Assembly: GCF_008710155.1 (NCBI RefSeq)
Contig: NZ_VYPZ01000001.1
Coordinates: 248,001 to 312,000 of the forward strand
Source of the DNA: Sphingobium limneticum
Lineage (GTDB): Bacteria; Pseudomonadota; Alphaproteobacteria; Sphingomonadales; Sphingomonadaceae
DNA length: 64,000 bases
Direction: 5' to 3'
The translations under genes were made by a program, and so were the position numbers. Under the pieces are notes generated by a model, which had not been told where the DNA came from, did no database searches, and saw only the letters and a program-made list of their open reading frames with translations. This document shows positions 1-7,371 of the stretch, piece after piece. How positions within the stretch are numbered: position 1 is the stretch's first letter; the number at the start of each line of letters is the position of its first letter.

Positions 1-1
1 G

Positions 2-397
2 CTGGAACCGACCGAAGAAATCGGGCCGACCCCCATCGGTACTCGCCGCCGCGTGCCGATCACCGGCGGCACTTTTGCCGGTCCCCGCATCCGGGGCACG
101 GTGGTCGCGGGCGGCGCGGACTGGCAGTTGCAGCGCGCCGACAATTGGACCGTGATTGAGGCCGACTATATGATGCGCGCCGACGACGGCACGCCGATCC
201 ATGTCCGCAATGTCGGCCTGACCAACAGCCGGGTGCCCGGCGCGTCGCGCCGCTATCTGCGCACCGTGCCCAGTTTCGAGGCGCCGATCGGCCCGCATGA
301 CTGGCTCAATCAGGCGATCTTCATTGGCACCATCGGCCCGCCGCCCGAAGACGCGCCCAAGCCCGCCGTGCGCATCCGGGTCTATCGCGTTACATGA
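2..397 (+). CDS. DUF3237 (UPF0311) family protein, 5'-truncated
   Basis: The reading frame is open from the window edge, so the gene starts upstream; the GTG at 53 is probably an internal Val codon. The protein is a small, single-domain DUF3237 member. Visible hallmarks are the central GTVVAGGADWQ turn, IEADYMMRADDGTPIHVRN, and a late SFEAPIGPHDWLNQAIFIG strand pair. The biochemical role of this family is not established, but members often sit in aromatic or hydroxy-acid catabolic clusters. Its stop overlaps the next start (ATGA at 394-397), so the two are probably translationally coupled and belong to the quinate/shikimate locus that follows. Family assignment is by pattern recognition only. 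Confidence 0.75.
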   Translation: MEPTEEIGPTPIGTRRRVPITGGTFAGPRIRGTVVAGGADWQLQRADNWTVIEADYMMRADDGTPIHVRNVGLTNSRVPGASRRYLRTVPSFEAPIGPHDWLNQAIFIGTIGPPPEDAPKPAVRIRVYRVT

Positions 398-1494
398 GGC
401 GGCTTTCCATCCTGACCGGTGCGGCCATTCTGGCGCTGACCGGCTGCGCGACCCCATTGTCCATACAGCGACCCGCCGACGCCTGCGCCCCGACCGCGCA
501 GTTCGACTTCGTTTGCGGCGCGAACAAGCCCGAAGACCTGGCCCATATTCCCGATACACCCTGGATCGTCGCCAGCGGCTTTGCGACCGGGGCCGGGCTG
601 AAACTGGTGGATAGCCGCACCCGACAGGCCCGCTTCTGGTTCACCGCCGTCGCCGATCAGGTCGCACCAGACCCCGCCTATCCCGATTGCGTCAAGCCGC
701 CCGATCCCGCGCTCTTCACCGCGCGGGGCCTCAGCCTGCGGATGACCGGACCGGGGCAGGGCAGGTTGCTGGTCGTCAATCATGGTGGGCGCGAAGCGAT
801 TGAGGTCTTCGCCATCGACGCGCGCGATAGCGCCGCGCCGCCGACACTGCGCTGGCAGGGTTGCCTCGCCATGCCCGACGGCCATGTCGCCAACGCCGTC
901 GCCTCCTATGGCGACGGTACGGTGCTCGCCACGGTGCTGACGCGTCCGGGCACCAGCATCACCGACTTCGTGGTCGGCCGTACGACGGGCGGCGTCTATC
1001 AGCGCGGCCCGCAGGATCGCGCCTTCCGGCTGCTGCCCGGCACCGAATTGCCCGGCAATAACGGGCTGGAAACGGCGCGCGACGATAGTGGCTTCTACGT
1101 GATCGCCTTCGGCCTGCGGGAAGTCGTCGCCTATGGGCGGCACAACACGCGCCCGCCATTATGGCGCGCGCTGGCGCCCGAATTCATGCCCGACAACATC
1201 CATTGGGACGGCGAACGGCTGCTGCTGGCCGGCATGGTGCGCGACGAACCGGCCTGCGGCGGTGTGCGCAAGATCGTCAACGGCGTGGCCGACGGCATGC
1301 TTTGTCATCGCGGCTATGCCGTGGCGCAACTCGACCCGGAAAATCGGCACTTCTCCCTGATCGCCTATGGCCCGCCCGATCCGGCCTTCAATGGCGTATC
1401 GGCGGCCGTGCTGCTGGGTGAGGATCTCTGGCTCGGTTCCTATCAGGCCGACCGGATCGCCGTCCGCCGCCTGCCCAAAAATGGTATGAACTAG
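394..1494 (+). CDS. SMP-30/gluconolactonase-like beta-propeller lipoprotein
   Basis: The 366-residue protein starts with a lipoprotein signal: MRR, a hydrophobic stretch, then the lipobox LTGC, so it is probably anchored in the outer membrane or periplasm. The mature part resembles the six-bladed SMP-30/paraoxonase-like propellers (LLVVNHGGREAIEVF, a Gly-Asn-Asn-Gly-Leu-Glu segment near residue 220, DNIHWDGERLLLAG). These folds often carry metal-dependent lactonases. In this cluster a periplasmic lactonase acting on a quinide or ester-type substrate would make sense, but that is inference. Several Cys residues may form disulfides. The start overlaps the DUF3237 stop by 4 nt, and the stop codon lies inside the palindromic operator at 1484-1501. 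Confidence 0.7.
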   Translation: MRRLSILTGAAILALTGCATPLSIQRPADACAPTAQFDFVCGANKPEDLAHIPDTPWIVASGFATGAGLKLVDSRTRQARFWFTAVADQVAPDPAYPDCVKPPDPALFTARGLSLRMTGPGQGRLLVVNHGGREAIEVFAIDARDSAAPPTLRWQGCLAMPDGHVANAVASYGDGTVLATVLTRPGTSITDFVVGRTTGGVYQRGPQDRAFRLLPGTELPGNNGLETARDDSGFYVIAFGLREVVAYGRHNTRPPLWRALAPEFMPDNIHWDGERLLLAGMVRDEPACGGVRKIVNGVADGMLCHRGYAVAQLDPENRHFSLIAYGPPDPAFNGVSAAVLLGEDLWLGSYQADRIAVRRLPKNGMN

Positions 1495-1501
1495 TTAGTA
1501 C
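1484..1501. promoter_or_regulatory. 18-bp palindromic operator, copy 1
   Basis: The sequence GTATGAACTAGTTAGTAC has a perfect AACTAGTT core and GTA...TAC ends. It includes the stop codon of the upstream lipoprotein gene and lies about 90 bp before the dehydroquinase start. A near-identical copy precedes the TonB receptor (3412-3429). Size and symmetry fit a TetR-type repressor site; no regulator gene is present in the window, so it presumably lies upstream of base 1. Confidence 0.7.
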
Positions 1502-1592
1502 ATTTTGCTTGCGCACGGCCTCTGTTGCGCGTAGATGTGATTCTGCAAGATCGGGAAACATATTCCGGCATTCGGGGAGGATCGGGCCAGTC

Positions 1593-2051
1593 ATGGGCCA
1601 GCGTGATATCTACATCTTGAACGGCCCCAATCTCGACCATCTGGGTGTGCGCGAACCGCATATCTACGGGTTCGAGACGCTCGCCGATGTCGAAGCGGCC
1701 TGCCGGCGCGAGGCCGAGGGCTGGGACGTCAATCTGATCTTTCGCCAGACCAATGCCGAGCATGAAATGGTCGGCTGGTTGCATGAGGCGCGCGTCGGTG
1801 CGATGGGCATCGTCCTTAATCCCGCCGCATTCTCCTATGCCGGCTATGCCATGCTGGACGCGCTCAAAATGTGCGATTGCCCGATCGTGGAGGTTCATAT
1901 TTCCAATATCCATCGCCGGGACGAGGAATGGCGTACCCGTTCAATCGTGACGCGCACCGCCACGGCCATCGTGTCGGGCATGGGGACGGACGGCTATGCG
2001 CTGGCCGTGCGCCATCTGCTGTATCTCGGCCAGCGGCGGAACGCGGCATGA
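1593..2051 (+). CDS. aroQ: type II 3-dehydroquinate dehydratase, divergent catabolic type
   Basis: This 152-residue protein has the flavodoxin-like type II dehydroquinase signature: ILNGPNLDHLG, Arg20 and Tyr25 in the active-site lid (REPHIYG), Asn76 in NPAAFSY, and His102 in EVHISNIHRRDE. It should dehydrate 3-dehydroquinate to 3-dehydroshikimate in the cytoplasm. It is divergent: the usual SNHEGELID becomes TNAEHEMVGW, and the conserved His of the THT motif is Tyr82. The ATG at 1593 is chosen because GGGGAGGA lies 12 to 19 bases before it; the longer frame to 1509 has no family similarity. The gene overlaps the MFS start (ATGA, 2048-2051). Context points to quinate catabolism rather than aromatic amino acid synthesis. 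Confidence 0.88.
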   Translation: MGQRDIYILNGPNLDHLGVREPHIYGFETLADVEAACRREAEGWDVNLIFRQTNAEHEMVGWLHEARVGAMGIVLNPAAFSYAGYAMLDALKMCDCPIVEVHISNIHRRDEEWRTRSIVTRTATAIVSGMGTDGYALAVRHLLYLGQRRNAA

Positions 2052-3349
2052 GGGCGCCTGTGAACCCCGGCGGCCTGATGCGTCCCACCCGCGCGCGCAT
2101 CGGCGTGCTGGCGCTCATCAGCGTCGCTACCTTGCTCAACTATATGGATCGCGCCGTCATGGGCGTGGCCGCGCCGTCACTCACGGCGGAACTCAAGATT
2201 TCGCCGGAAATGATGGGTTTCATCTTCTCGGCTTTCTCCTGGACCTATGCCGCGTCGCAGATTCCAGGCGGACTGCTGCTGGACCGGCTGGGCACGCGCA
2301 TCACCTATGCCGGATCGCTGATCCTCTGGTCCTTCTTCACTTTGCTCCACGGCATAGCCGGTAATGTGGCGATGTTGTTCGGCTTCCGCCTTGCGCTGGG
2401 CATGGCGGAGGCACCTTGCTACCCGTGCAACAGCCGCATTCTCAGCAGTTGGTTCCCGCAGGATGAACGTGCGCGCGCCAATTCCGTCTATGCCGTGGGG
2501 CAATATGCGGGCCTCGCCTTCTTCGCGCCGGTTCTGTTCTGGGTGGTGGGCAGCTTCGGCTGGCGCGCCCTGTTCCTGATCGCCGGTGCGCTGGGCATGG
2601 CGTTCGGCCTGCTGATGTACGCCCGCTATCGCGATCCGGGTGAAAGCAGCCGCGTCAACGCCGCCGAGCTCGCCCATATTCAGGCAGGCGGCGGCCTGAC
2701 GATCGCCAAGACGGACGAGAAGATCCCCTTTTCCTGGGCCAATGTGCGCAAGCTGATGAGCAAGCGCCAGATTTTGGGCGCCTCGATCGGCCAGTTTTGC
2801 GGTAATTCGACGCTGGTTTTCTTCCTGACCTGGTTCCCCACCTATCTGGCGACCGAGCGGGGCATGGACTGGCTGAAATCCGGCACCTTCGCGGTGCTGC
2901 CCTATATCGCCGCGTCGGCCGGCGTGCTGCTGGGCGGGCAGGTTTCCGACATGCTGATCCGCCGCACCGGCTCGGCCAATATCGGGCGCAAGCTGCCGAT
3001 CGTTGCTGGGCTGCTGCTGGCCTCCACCATCGTCGCCGCCAATTTCGTGCAGAGCAACACGCTGGTCATCGCCATCATGTCCATCGCCTTTTTCGGGCAG
3101 GGCATGGTCAATCTGGGCTGGACGCTGATTTCCGATGTCGCTCCGCGCCAATATATCGGCCTGACTGGCGGCGTCTTCAACCTCTGCGCCAATCTGGCCG
3201 GCATCGTGACGCCGATCGTGGTCGGCGTGATCGTGGGCCAGACCGGCTCCTTCTACGGCGCGCTGGCTTTCATCGGCGTACTCGCGCTGGTTGGGGCCGC
3301 TGCCTATGTCTTCATCGTGGGGGATGTACGCCGGGTGGAAATGGACTGA
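2048..3349 (+). CDS. MFS transporter, anion:cation symporter type (probable quinate/shikimate uptake)
   Basis: This is a 433-residue, 12-helix major facilitator. The first helix carries LLNYMDRAVMGVAAP, typical of the ACS/hexuronate-galactonate branch, and the helix 2-3 loop carries GLLLDRLGTR (the MFS motif A region). ACS members take up sugar acids and aromatic or hydroaromatic acids by proton symport, so quinate or shikimate is the natural substrate from context; the substrate itself is inferred. The ATG at 2048 overlaps the dehydroquinase stop by 4 nt; a second in-frame ATG at 2078 is possible. The gene ends 100 bp before the receptor gene, with the second operator copy between them. Confidence 0.85.
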   Translation: MRAPVNPGGLMRPTRARIGVLALISVATLLNYMDRAVMGVAAPSLTAELKISPEMMGFIFSAFSWTYAASQIPGGLLLDRLGTRITYAGSLILWSFFTLLHGIAGNVAMLFGFRLALGMAEAPCYPCNSRILSSWFPQDERARANSVYAVGQYAGLAFFAPVLFWVVGSFGWRALFLIAGALGMAFGLLMYARYRDPGESSRVNAAELAHIQAGGGLTIAKTDEKIPFSWANVRKLMSKRQILGASIGQFCGNSTLVFFLTWFPTYLATERGMDWLKSGTFAVLPYIAASAGVLLGGQVSDMLIRRTGSANIGRKLPIVAGLLLASTIVAANFVQSNTLVIAIMSIAFFGQGMVNLGWTLISDVAPRQYIGLTGGVFNLCANLAGIVTPIVVGVIVGQTGSFYGALAFIGVLALVGAAAYVFIVGDVRRVEMD

Positions 3350-3411
3350 CCGACAGACGGTTCAGAATATAGCCCTAAGGGACAATAGAGCCTCGGGTCG
3401 CATCAAATTAT

Positions 3412-3429
3412 GTACGAACTAGTTAGTAA
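3412..3429. promoter_or_regulatory. 18-bp palindromic operator, copy 2
   Basis: GTACGAACTAGTTAGTAA matches copy 1 (1484-1501) at 16 of 18 positions, sharing the AACTAGTT core. It ends just before the GGGAGGA ribosome binding site (3438-3444) of the TonB receptor, so a bound repressor would block the promoter or the start of the transcript. Confidence 0.7.
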
Positions 3430-3448
3430 TAAAAAATGGGAGGATGGA

Positions 3449-6406
3449 ATGAAAACAGGTTTCACCATGCAGCTTCGCCTCGGCGGATCGCTGGCCGCGC
3501 TGGCGCTGGGCGCCTTTGCCTCGCCGCTCTGGGCGCAGGATCAGGCAGCGCCTGCTGAAAAGGCCGCCGGCGCACTGGCCCCGCAGGCCACTGACGCAGC
3601 AGCGCAGCAGACCGCCGACATCGTCGTCACCGGATCGCTGATCGCCCGCCCGAACAATGTCGCGGTCAGCCCGATCGTCACCGTCTCTGACGAGCTCGTC
3701 CAGCAAAGCGGGCAGATCACGCTGGAAGATTCGCTCAACCAGCTGCCGGGCTTCACCCCATCGGGCAATGCCGGCACCGGCGGCCAGGGGGCCGGCGGCC
3801 GCGCCACGCTCAATCTGCGCGGCCTGGGTTCCAACCGCAACCTCGTCCTGCTCGACGGCCGCCGCCTGCCGCTGTCGGATATCAACGGCAATGTCGACAT
3901 CAACATCCTGCCGGAATCGATCATCGGTTCGGTGGATGTCATCACCGGCGGCGCGTCGGCCATTTACGGGTCGGACGCCATGTCGGGCGTCGTCAATTTC
4001 AAGACCGACAAATATTTCGACGGTGTCCGCGTCGATATCCAGAACGGCAACAGCTTCCGCGGCGACTATGGCAAGTTCAACGGTTCGCTCGCGCTGGGGA
4101 CGAAATTCGCCGACGATCGCGGCCGGTTGATGCTGGCGCTCAGCTATGGCCAGCGCGACCCGCTCTCCGGTTCGCAGCGCGGCTTCTTCTCCGACAAGGT
4201 GCCATCCTCCTTCATCGGCACCGGCACCTTCGTTCCCAACGCGCTCAACCTGCCGAGCCAGGCCGCGCTCAATGGCGTCTTTGGCCGATATGGCGTCACC
4301 ACGCCGATCAACCGGACCTTGAACCTGGGCTTCAACAATGATGGCTCGCTCTTCGTTCAGACCGGCGCGGTCAATTATAAGGGGCCACGCGACGGCGCCT
4401 ATGCCGTGGTCGGCGGCAATGTCCGCATGCCGGTCGGCCCGCAGCTTCAGATTCTCAACGCCTTCGAACGCAAGTCGGCCTTCGCCAAGGGCGAGTTCGA
4501 CCTGACGGAATCGCTGACCGCCTACGGCCAGTTCCTCTATGTCGACTCCACCGTCACCACTGAAGCGGGCGGCAGCCTGACGCAGTTCGCGCCCTTCACC
4601 ACCATTCCGGTCACCAACCCCTTCATCCCCAATGATCTGCGCACGCTGCTGGCGTCGCGCAGCAATCCGAACGCGCCGTTTCGCTGGAGCGCCCGCTATG
4701 TCGGCATCGGCGACAAGGGCTGGGAAGAAAATTATCGGGTCCAGCAATATCTGGGCGGCCTGAAGGGCACGATCGCGGGATCGTGGAAGTTCGACGGCTT
4801 CGTCGCCTATGACGAGACGGTCCATAACCAGTCGATGTTCAATGCCGTGCTGAAATCGCGCGTCCAGAACCTGCTCAATGCGGCCGATGGCGGTGCGTCG
4901 CTGTGCGCGGGCGGCTATAATCCCTTCGGCATCACCAACGCGACCAGCCTGTCGCGCGCATGCCAGCAATATATGACCGCCACCGTCAACAGCCGCGAAC
5001 GGTTGACCCAGACGCAGGTCCAGGGCCAGGTCAACGGCCCGCTGTTCGACCTGCCGGCCGGTCCGGTCCAGTTGGCGCTGCTCGCCGGTTATCGCAAAAA
5101 TACCTATAAATATGATCCCAGTGCGGATCTGGTGTCCAACAATGTCGAATCCGTCGTCGGCTCCAATCCGGCGCAGGGCGACATCAGCGTCAAGGAATTC
5201 GCCGCTCAGATCGACGTGCCGTTGCTGTCGGACAAGCCCTTTTTCCGCGAACTGGGCGTGGGCGCGGCCTTCCGCTATTCTGACTATAATACGACCGGCA
5301 GCGTGAAGAGCTACGAATTCGACGCGCGCTGGCAGCCTGTCGACGCGTTGCTGATCCGCGGCAGCTTCCAGCGCGCGGTGCGGGCGCCCAATATCGGTGA
5401 GCTCTTCTCGCCCGTCACCGGATCGCAGCTGGCGATCGGTACGCCGCCTGCCGCGATCGGCGATCCGTGCGATGTCCGCTCCTCGGCCCGGACCGGTGCG
5501 AACGGCGCGCAGGTGCGTGGCCTCTGCCTGGCGCAGGGCATCCCGGCCGCCGCGATCGACGCCTATCAGTTCGCCACCACCGCCACTGGCGGCAATATTC
5601 AGGGCAACAGTGCGCTGACACCTGAAAAGGCCAACACCTTCAATGTCGGATTCGTATTCAATCCGAAAATCTCGTCGCCCTGGCTGTCGGGCTTCTCCTT
5701 CTCGGTCGACTATTACAACATCAAGATCAGCAACGTCATTTCGACCATCAATGGTCTGACGGCGCTCGCCAAATGCTATAATCTGGATGGATCGAACAGC
5801 AGCTATTCCAACAGCAACGAATTCTGTCGCCTTGTCGAACGCGATCCGACCGGTCAGCTGGTCGCCATCGCCCAGCCTTATCTGAACCTAGGGGCGCTCG
5901 ACACCGATGGCGTCGATGTGCAGGTGAACTGGTCGCTCAAACTGTCCGACGCCGGCATCGGCGATGGATCGGGCAAAATCTATGCTTCGTCCGCTATCGG
6001 CTGGCTGAACCACTACAAGGTCCAGACGCTGCCCGGTTCCGCGTCGCAGGATTTCGTCGGCACCAGCACGCCGGGCCGCCCGCTGCCCAAGTGGAAGGCG
6101 CTGACGACCGCCGGTTACAGCTCCGACACGTTCGGCATCGGTTTGCGCTGGCGCTATCAGGGCAAGCTGCGCGACATCAGCGCGATCACCACGCCTGCGG
6201 CGGAACAGGTCGGGGTGAAGCCCTATAATCTGTTCGATGTCTTCTCCACGCTGGACATCAACGACAATATGCAGCTGCGCGGTGGCATCACCAACCTGTT
6301 CGACAAGGGCATTCCCTTCGTCGCCAGCTCGCAGAACGGCACCGATGCCGGCACCTACGACATGGTGGGCCGCTCCTTCTATGTCGGCGCGAAGCTCAAA
6401 TTCTGA
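3449..6406 (+). CDS. TonB-dependent receptor of the quinate/shikimate locus
   Basis: This outer-membrane active transporter has 985 residues from the chosen start. A signal peptide ends at about PLWAQD, a TonB-box-like ADIVVTGS follows, then a plug domain (LNQLPGFTP, GRATLNLRGLGSNRNLVLLDGRR, VDVITGGASAIYGSDAMSGVVNF) and a 22-strand-type barrel ending in ...YVGAKLKF with the C-terminal Phe used for barrel assembly. There is no STN signalling domain. The ATG at 3449 is preferred over 3410: GGAGG lies 5 nt before it, while the earlier ATG falls inside the operator. Flanking catabolic genes suggest it imports quinate, shikimate or a plant ester such as chlorogenate; the substrate is inference. 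Confidence 0.9.
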   Translation: MKTGFTMQLRLGGSLAALALGAFASPLWAQDQAAPAEKAAGALAPQATDAAAQQTADIVVTGSLIARPNNVAVSPIVTVSDELVQQSGQITLEDSLNQLPGFTPSGNAGTGGQGAGGRATLNLRGLGSNRNLVLLDGRRLPLSDINGNVDINILPESIIGSVDVITGGASAIYGSDAMSGVVNFKTDKYFDGVRVDIQNGNSFRGDYGKFNGSLALGTKFADDRGRLMLALSYGQRDPLSGSQRGFFSDKVPSSFIGTGTFVPNALNLPSQAALNGVFGRYGVTTPINRTLNLGFNNDGSLFVQTGAVNYKGPRDGAYAVVGGNVRMPVGPQLQILNAFERKSAFAKGEFDLTESLTAYGQFLYVDSTVTTEAGGSLTQFAPFTTIPVTNPFIPNDLRTLLASRSNPNAPFRWSARYVGIGDKGWEENYRVQQYLGGLKGTIAGSWKFDGFVAYDETVHNQSMFNAVLKSRVQNLLNAADGGASLCAGGYNPFGITNATSLSRACQQYMTATVNSRERLTQTQVQGQVNGPLFDLPAGPVQLALLAGYRKNTYKYDPSADLVSNNVESVVGSNPAQGDISVKEFAAQIDVPLLSDKPFFRELGVGAAFRYSDYNTTGSVKSYEFDARWQPVDALLIRGSFQRAVRAPNIGELFSPVTGSQLAIGTPPAAIGDPCDVRSSARTGANGAQVRGLCLAQGIPAAAIDAYQFATTATGGNIQGNSALTPEKANTFNVGFVFNPKISSPWLSGFSFSVDYYNIKISNVISTINGLTALAKCYNLDGSNSSYSNSNEFCRLVERDPTGQLVAIAQPYLNLGALDTDGVDVQVNWSLKLSDAGIGDGSGKIYASSAIGWLNHYKVQTLPGSASQDFVGTSTPGRPLPKWKALTTAGYSSDTFGIGLRWRYQGKLRDISAITTPAAEQVGVKPYNLFDVFSTLDINDNMQLRGGITNLFDKGIPFVASSQNGTDAGTYDMVGRSFYVGAKLKF

Positions 6407-6421
6407 TCTCTCCGCCTGCCT

Positions 6422-6455
6422 CGCCGCCCGGTCATTCGGGCGGCGGGGATATTTT
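6422..6455 (+). terminator. intrinsic terminator after the TonB receptor
   Basis: Perfect 9-bp stem CGCCGCCCG (6422-6430) with CGGGCGGCG (6437-6445), 6-nt loop, followed by a short T-run (GGGATATTTT). It separates the receptor from the dehydrogenase gene and may be leaky, as the genes share a pathway. Confidence 0.7.
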
Positions 6456-6477
6456 CTCCCAATCGGATGATCCCACA

Positions 6478-7350
6478 TTGACCCAGACCCGCTCCGTCCC
6501 CGCCCGCTATCTGACCGGCTTGATCGGGCGGGATATCCAGGCGTCGCTCACGCCGCGTCTTCAGGAAAGCGAAGCGGATGCGCAAGGCGTGCGCCTGATC
6601 TATCGCCTGTTCGATTTCGCGGCCGACGGCATGGATGGCAAGGATCTGCCCCGTCTGCTCGACGCGCTGCAACTGGCCGGTTTCGCCGGCGTCAACGTCA
6701 CCCACCCCTATAAACAGGCGGTCATCGCCCATCTGGACGATCTTTCGCCCCAGGCGGCGCAGATCGGATCGGTCAACACCGTCGTCTTCCGCGATGGCCG
6801 GCGTATCGGCTATAATACGGACGTCACCGGCTTTGCCGAAAATCTCCGCTCCGGCCTGCCGCATGGCACCGACACGACGCGGGTGGTCCAGATGGGCGCC
6901 GGCGGGGCAGGGGCGGCGACCGCTCATGCGCTGATGGATCTGGGCGTGGCGGAACTGACCCTGTTCGATTCCGACATAGACCGCGCCACCGCTCTTGCCG
7001 CGGCACTCTGTGCCGCCCACGGCGCCGGCCGCGCGATCGTGGGGCAGGATCTGAGCATGGCGATCGGCCGCGCCGACGGCATCGTCAACGCGACCCCCAT
7101 GGGCATGGCGGTGCATCCGGGATCCGCAATCCCGCGCGACCTGCTCGAACCGCGCCTTTGGGTCACGGACATCGTCTATTTCCCGCTGGAAACCCAGCTG
7201 CTGCGCGAAGCGCGAGAGGCCGGCTGCACGACGCTCGACGGCAGCGGCATGACCATTTTCCAGGCAGTCGGCGCGTTCCAGCATTTCACCGGCCTCACCG
7301 CCGATCCCGCCCGCATGCGCGTGAATTTCCACGCCGCGCTTGCGGGCTGA
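6478..7350 (+). CDS. shikimate/quinate 5-dehydrogenase, probably NAD-dependent
   Basis: The 290-residue protein is AroE-like. It has the substrate domain motif GVNVTHPYK with catalytic Lys79, Asn100 and Asp115 (GSVNTVV...YNTDVTGF), the dinucleotide loop GAGGAG, NATPMGM, and a C-terminal GSGMTIFQA. The second Rossmann strand ends in an Asp (TLFDSD, Asp164) instead of the Asn-Arg-Thr/Arg pair of NADPH enzymes, as in NAD-dependent catabolic quinate/shikimate dehydrogenases. It would oxidise quinate to 3-dehydroquinate and shikimate to 3-dehydroshikimate. The start appears to be TTG with a weak ribosome site; the nearby ATG at 6467 is in another frame and meets a stop. It lies 21 bp before the dehydratase gene. 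Confidence 0.85.
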   Translation: MTQTRSVPARYLTGLIGRDIQASLTPRLQESEADAQGVRLIYRLFDFAADGMDGKDLPRLLDALQLAGFAGVNVTHPYKQAVIAHLDDLSPQAAQIGSVNTVVFRDGRRIGYNTDVTGFAENLRSGLPHGTDTTRVVQMGAGGAGAATAHALMDLGVAELTLFDSDIDRATALAAALCAAHGAGRAIVGQDLSMAIGRADGIVNATPMGMAVHPGSAIPRDLLEPRLWVTDIVYFPLETQLLREAREAGCTTLDGSGMTIFQAVGAFQHFTGLTADPARMRVNFHAALAG

Positions 7351-7371
7351 CGACAGAAGGAGAGGCAAGCC

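Noticed and set aside
3410-3448. Earlier ATG for the quinate-locus TonB receptor
   Set aside because: It lies within the palindromic operator, has no ribosome site and adds residues before a proper signal peptide.
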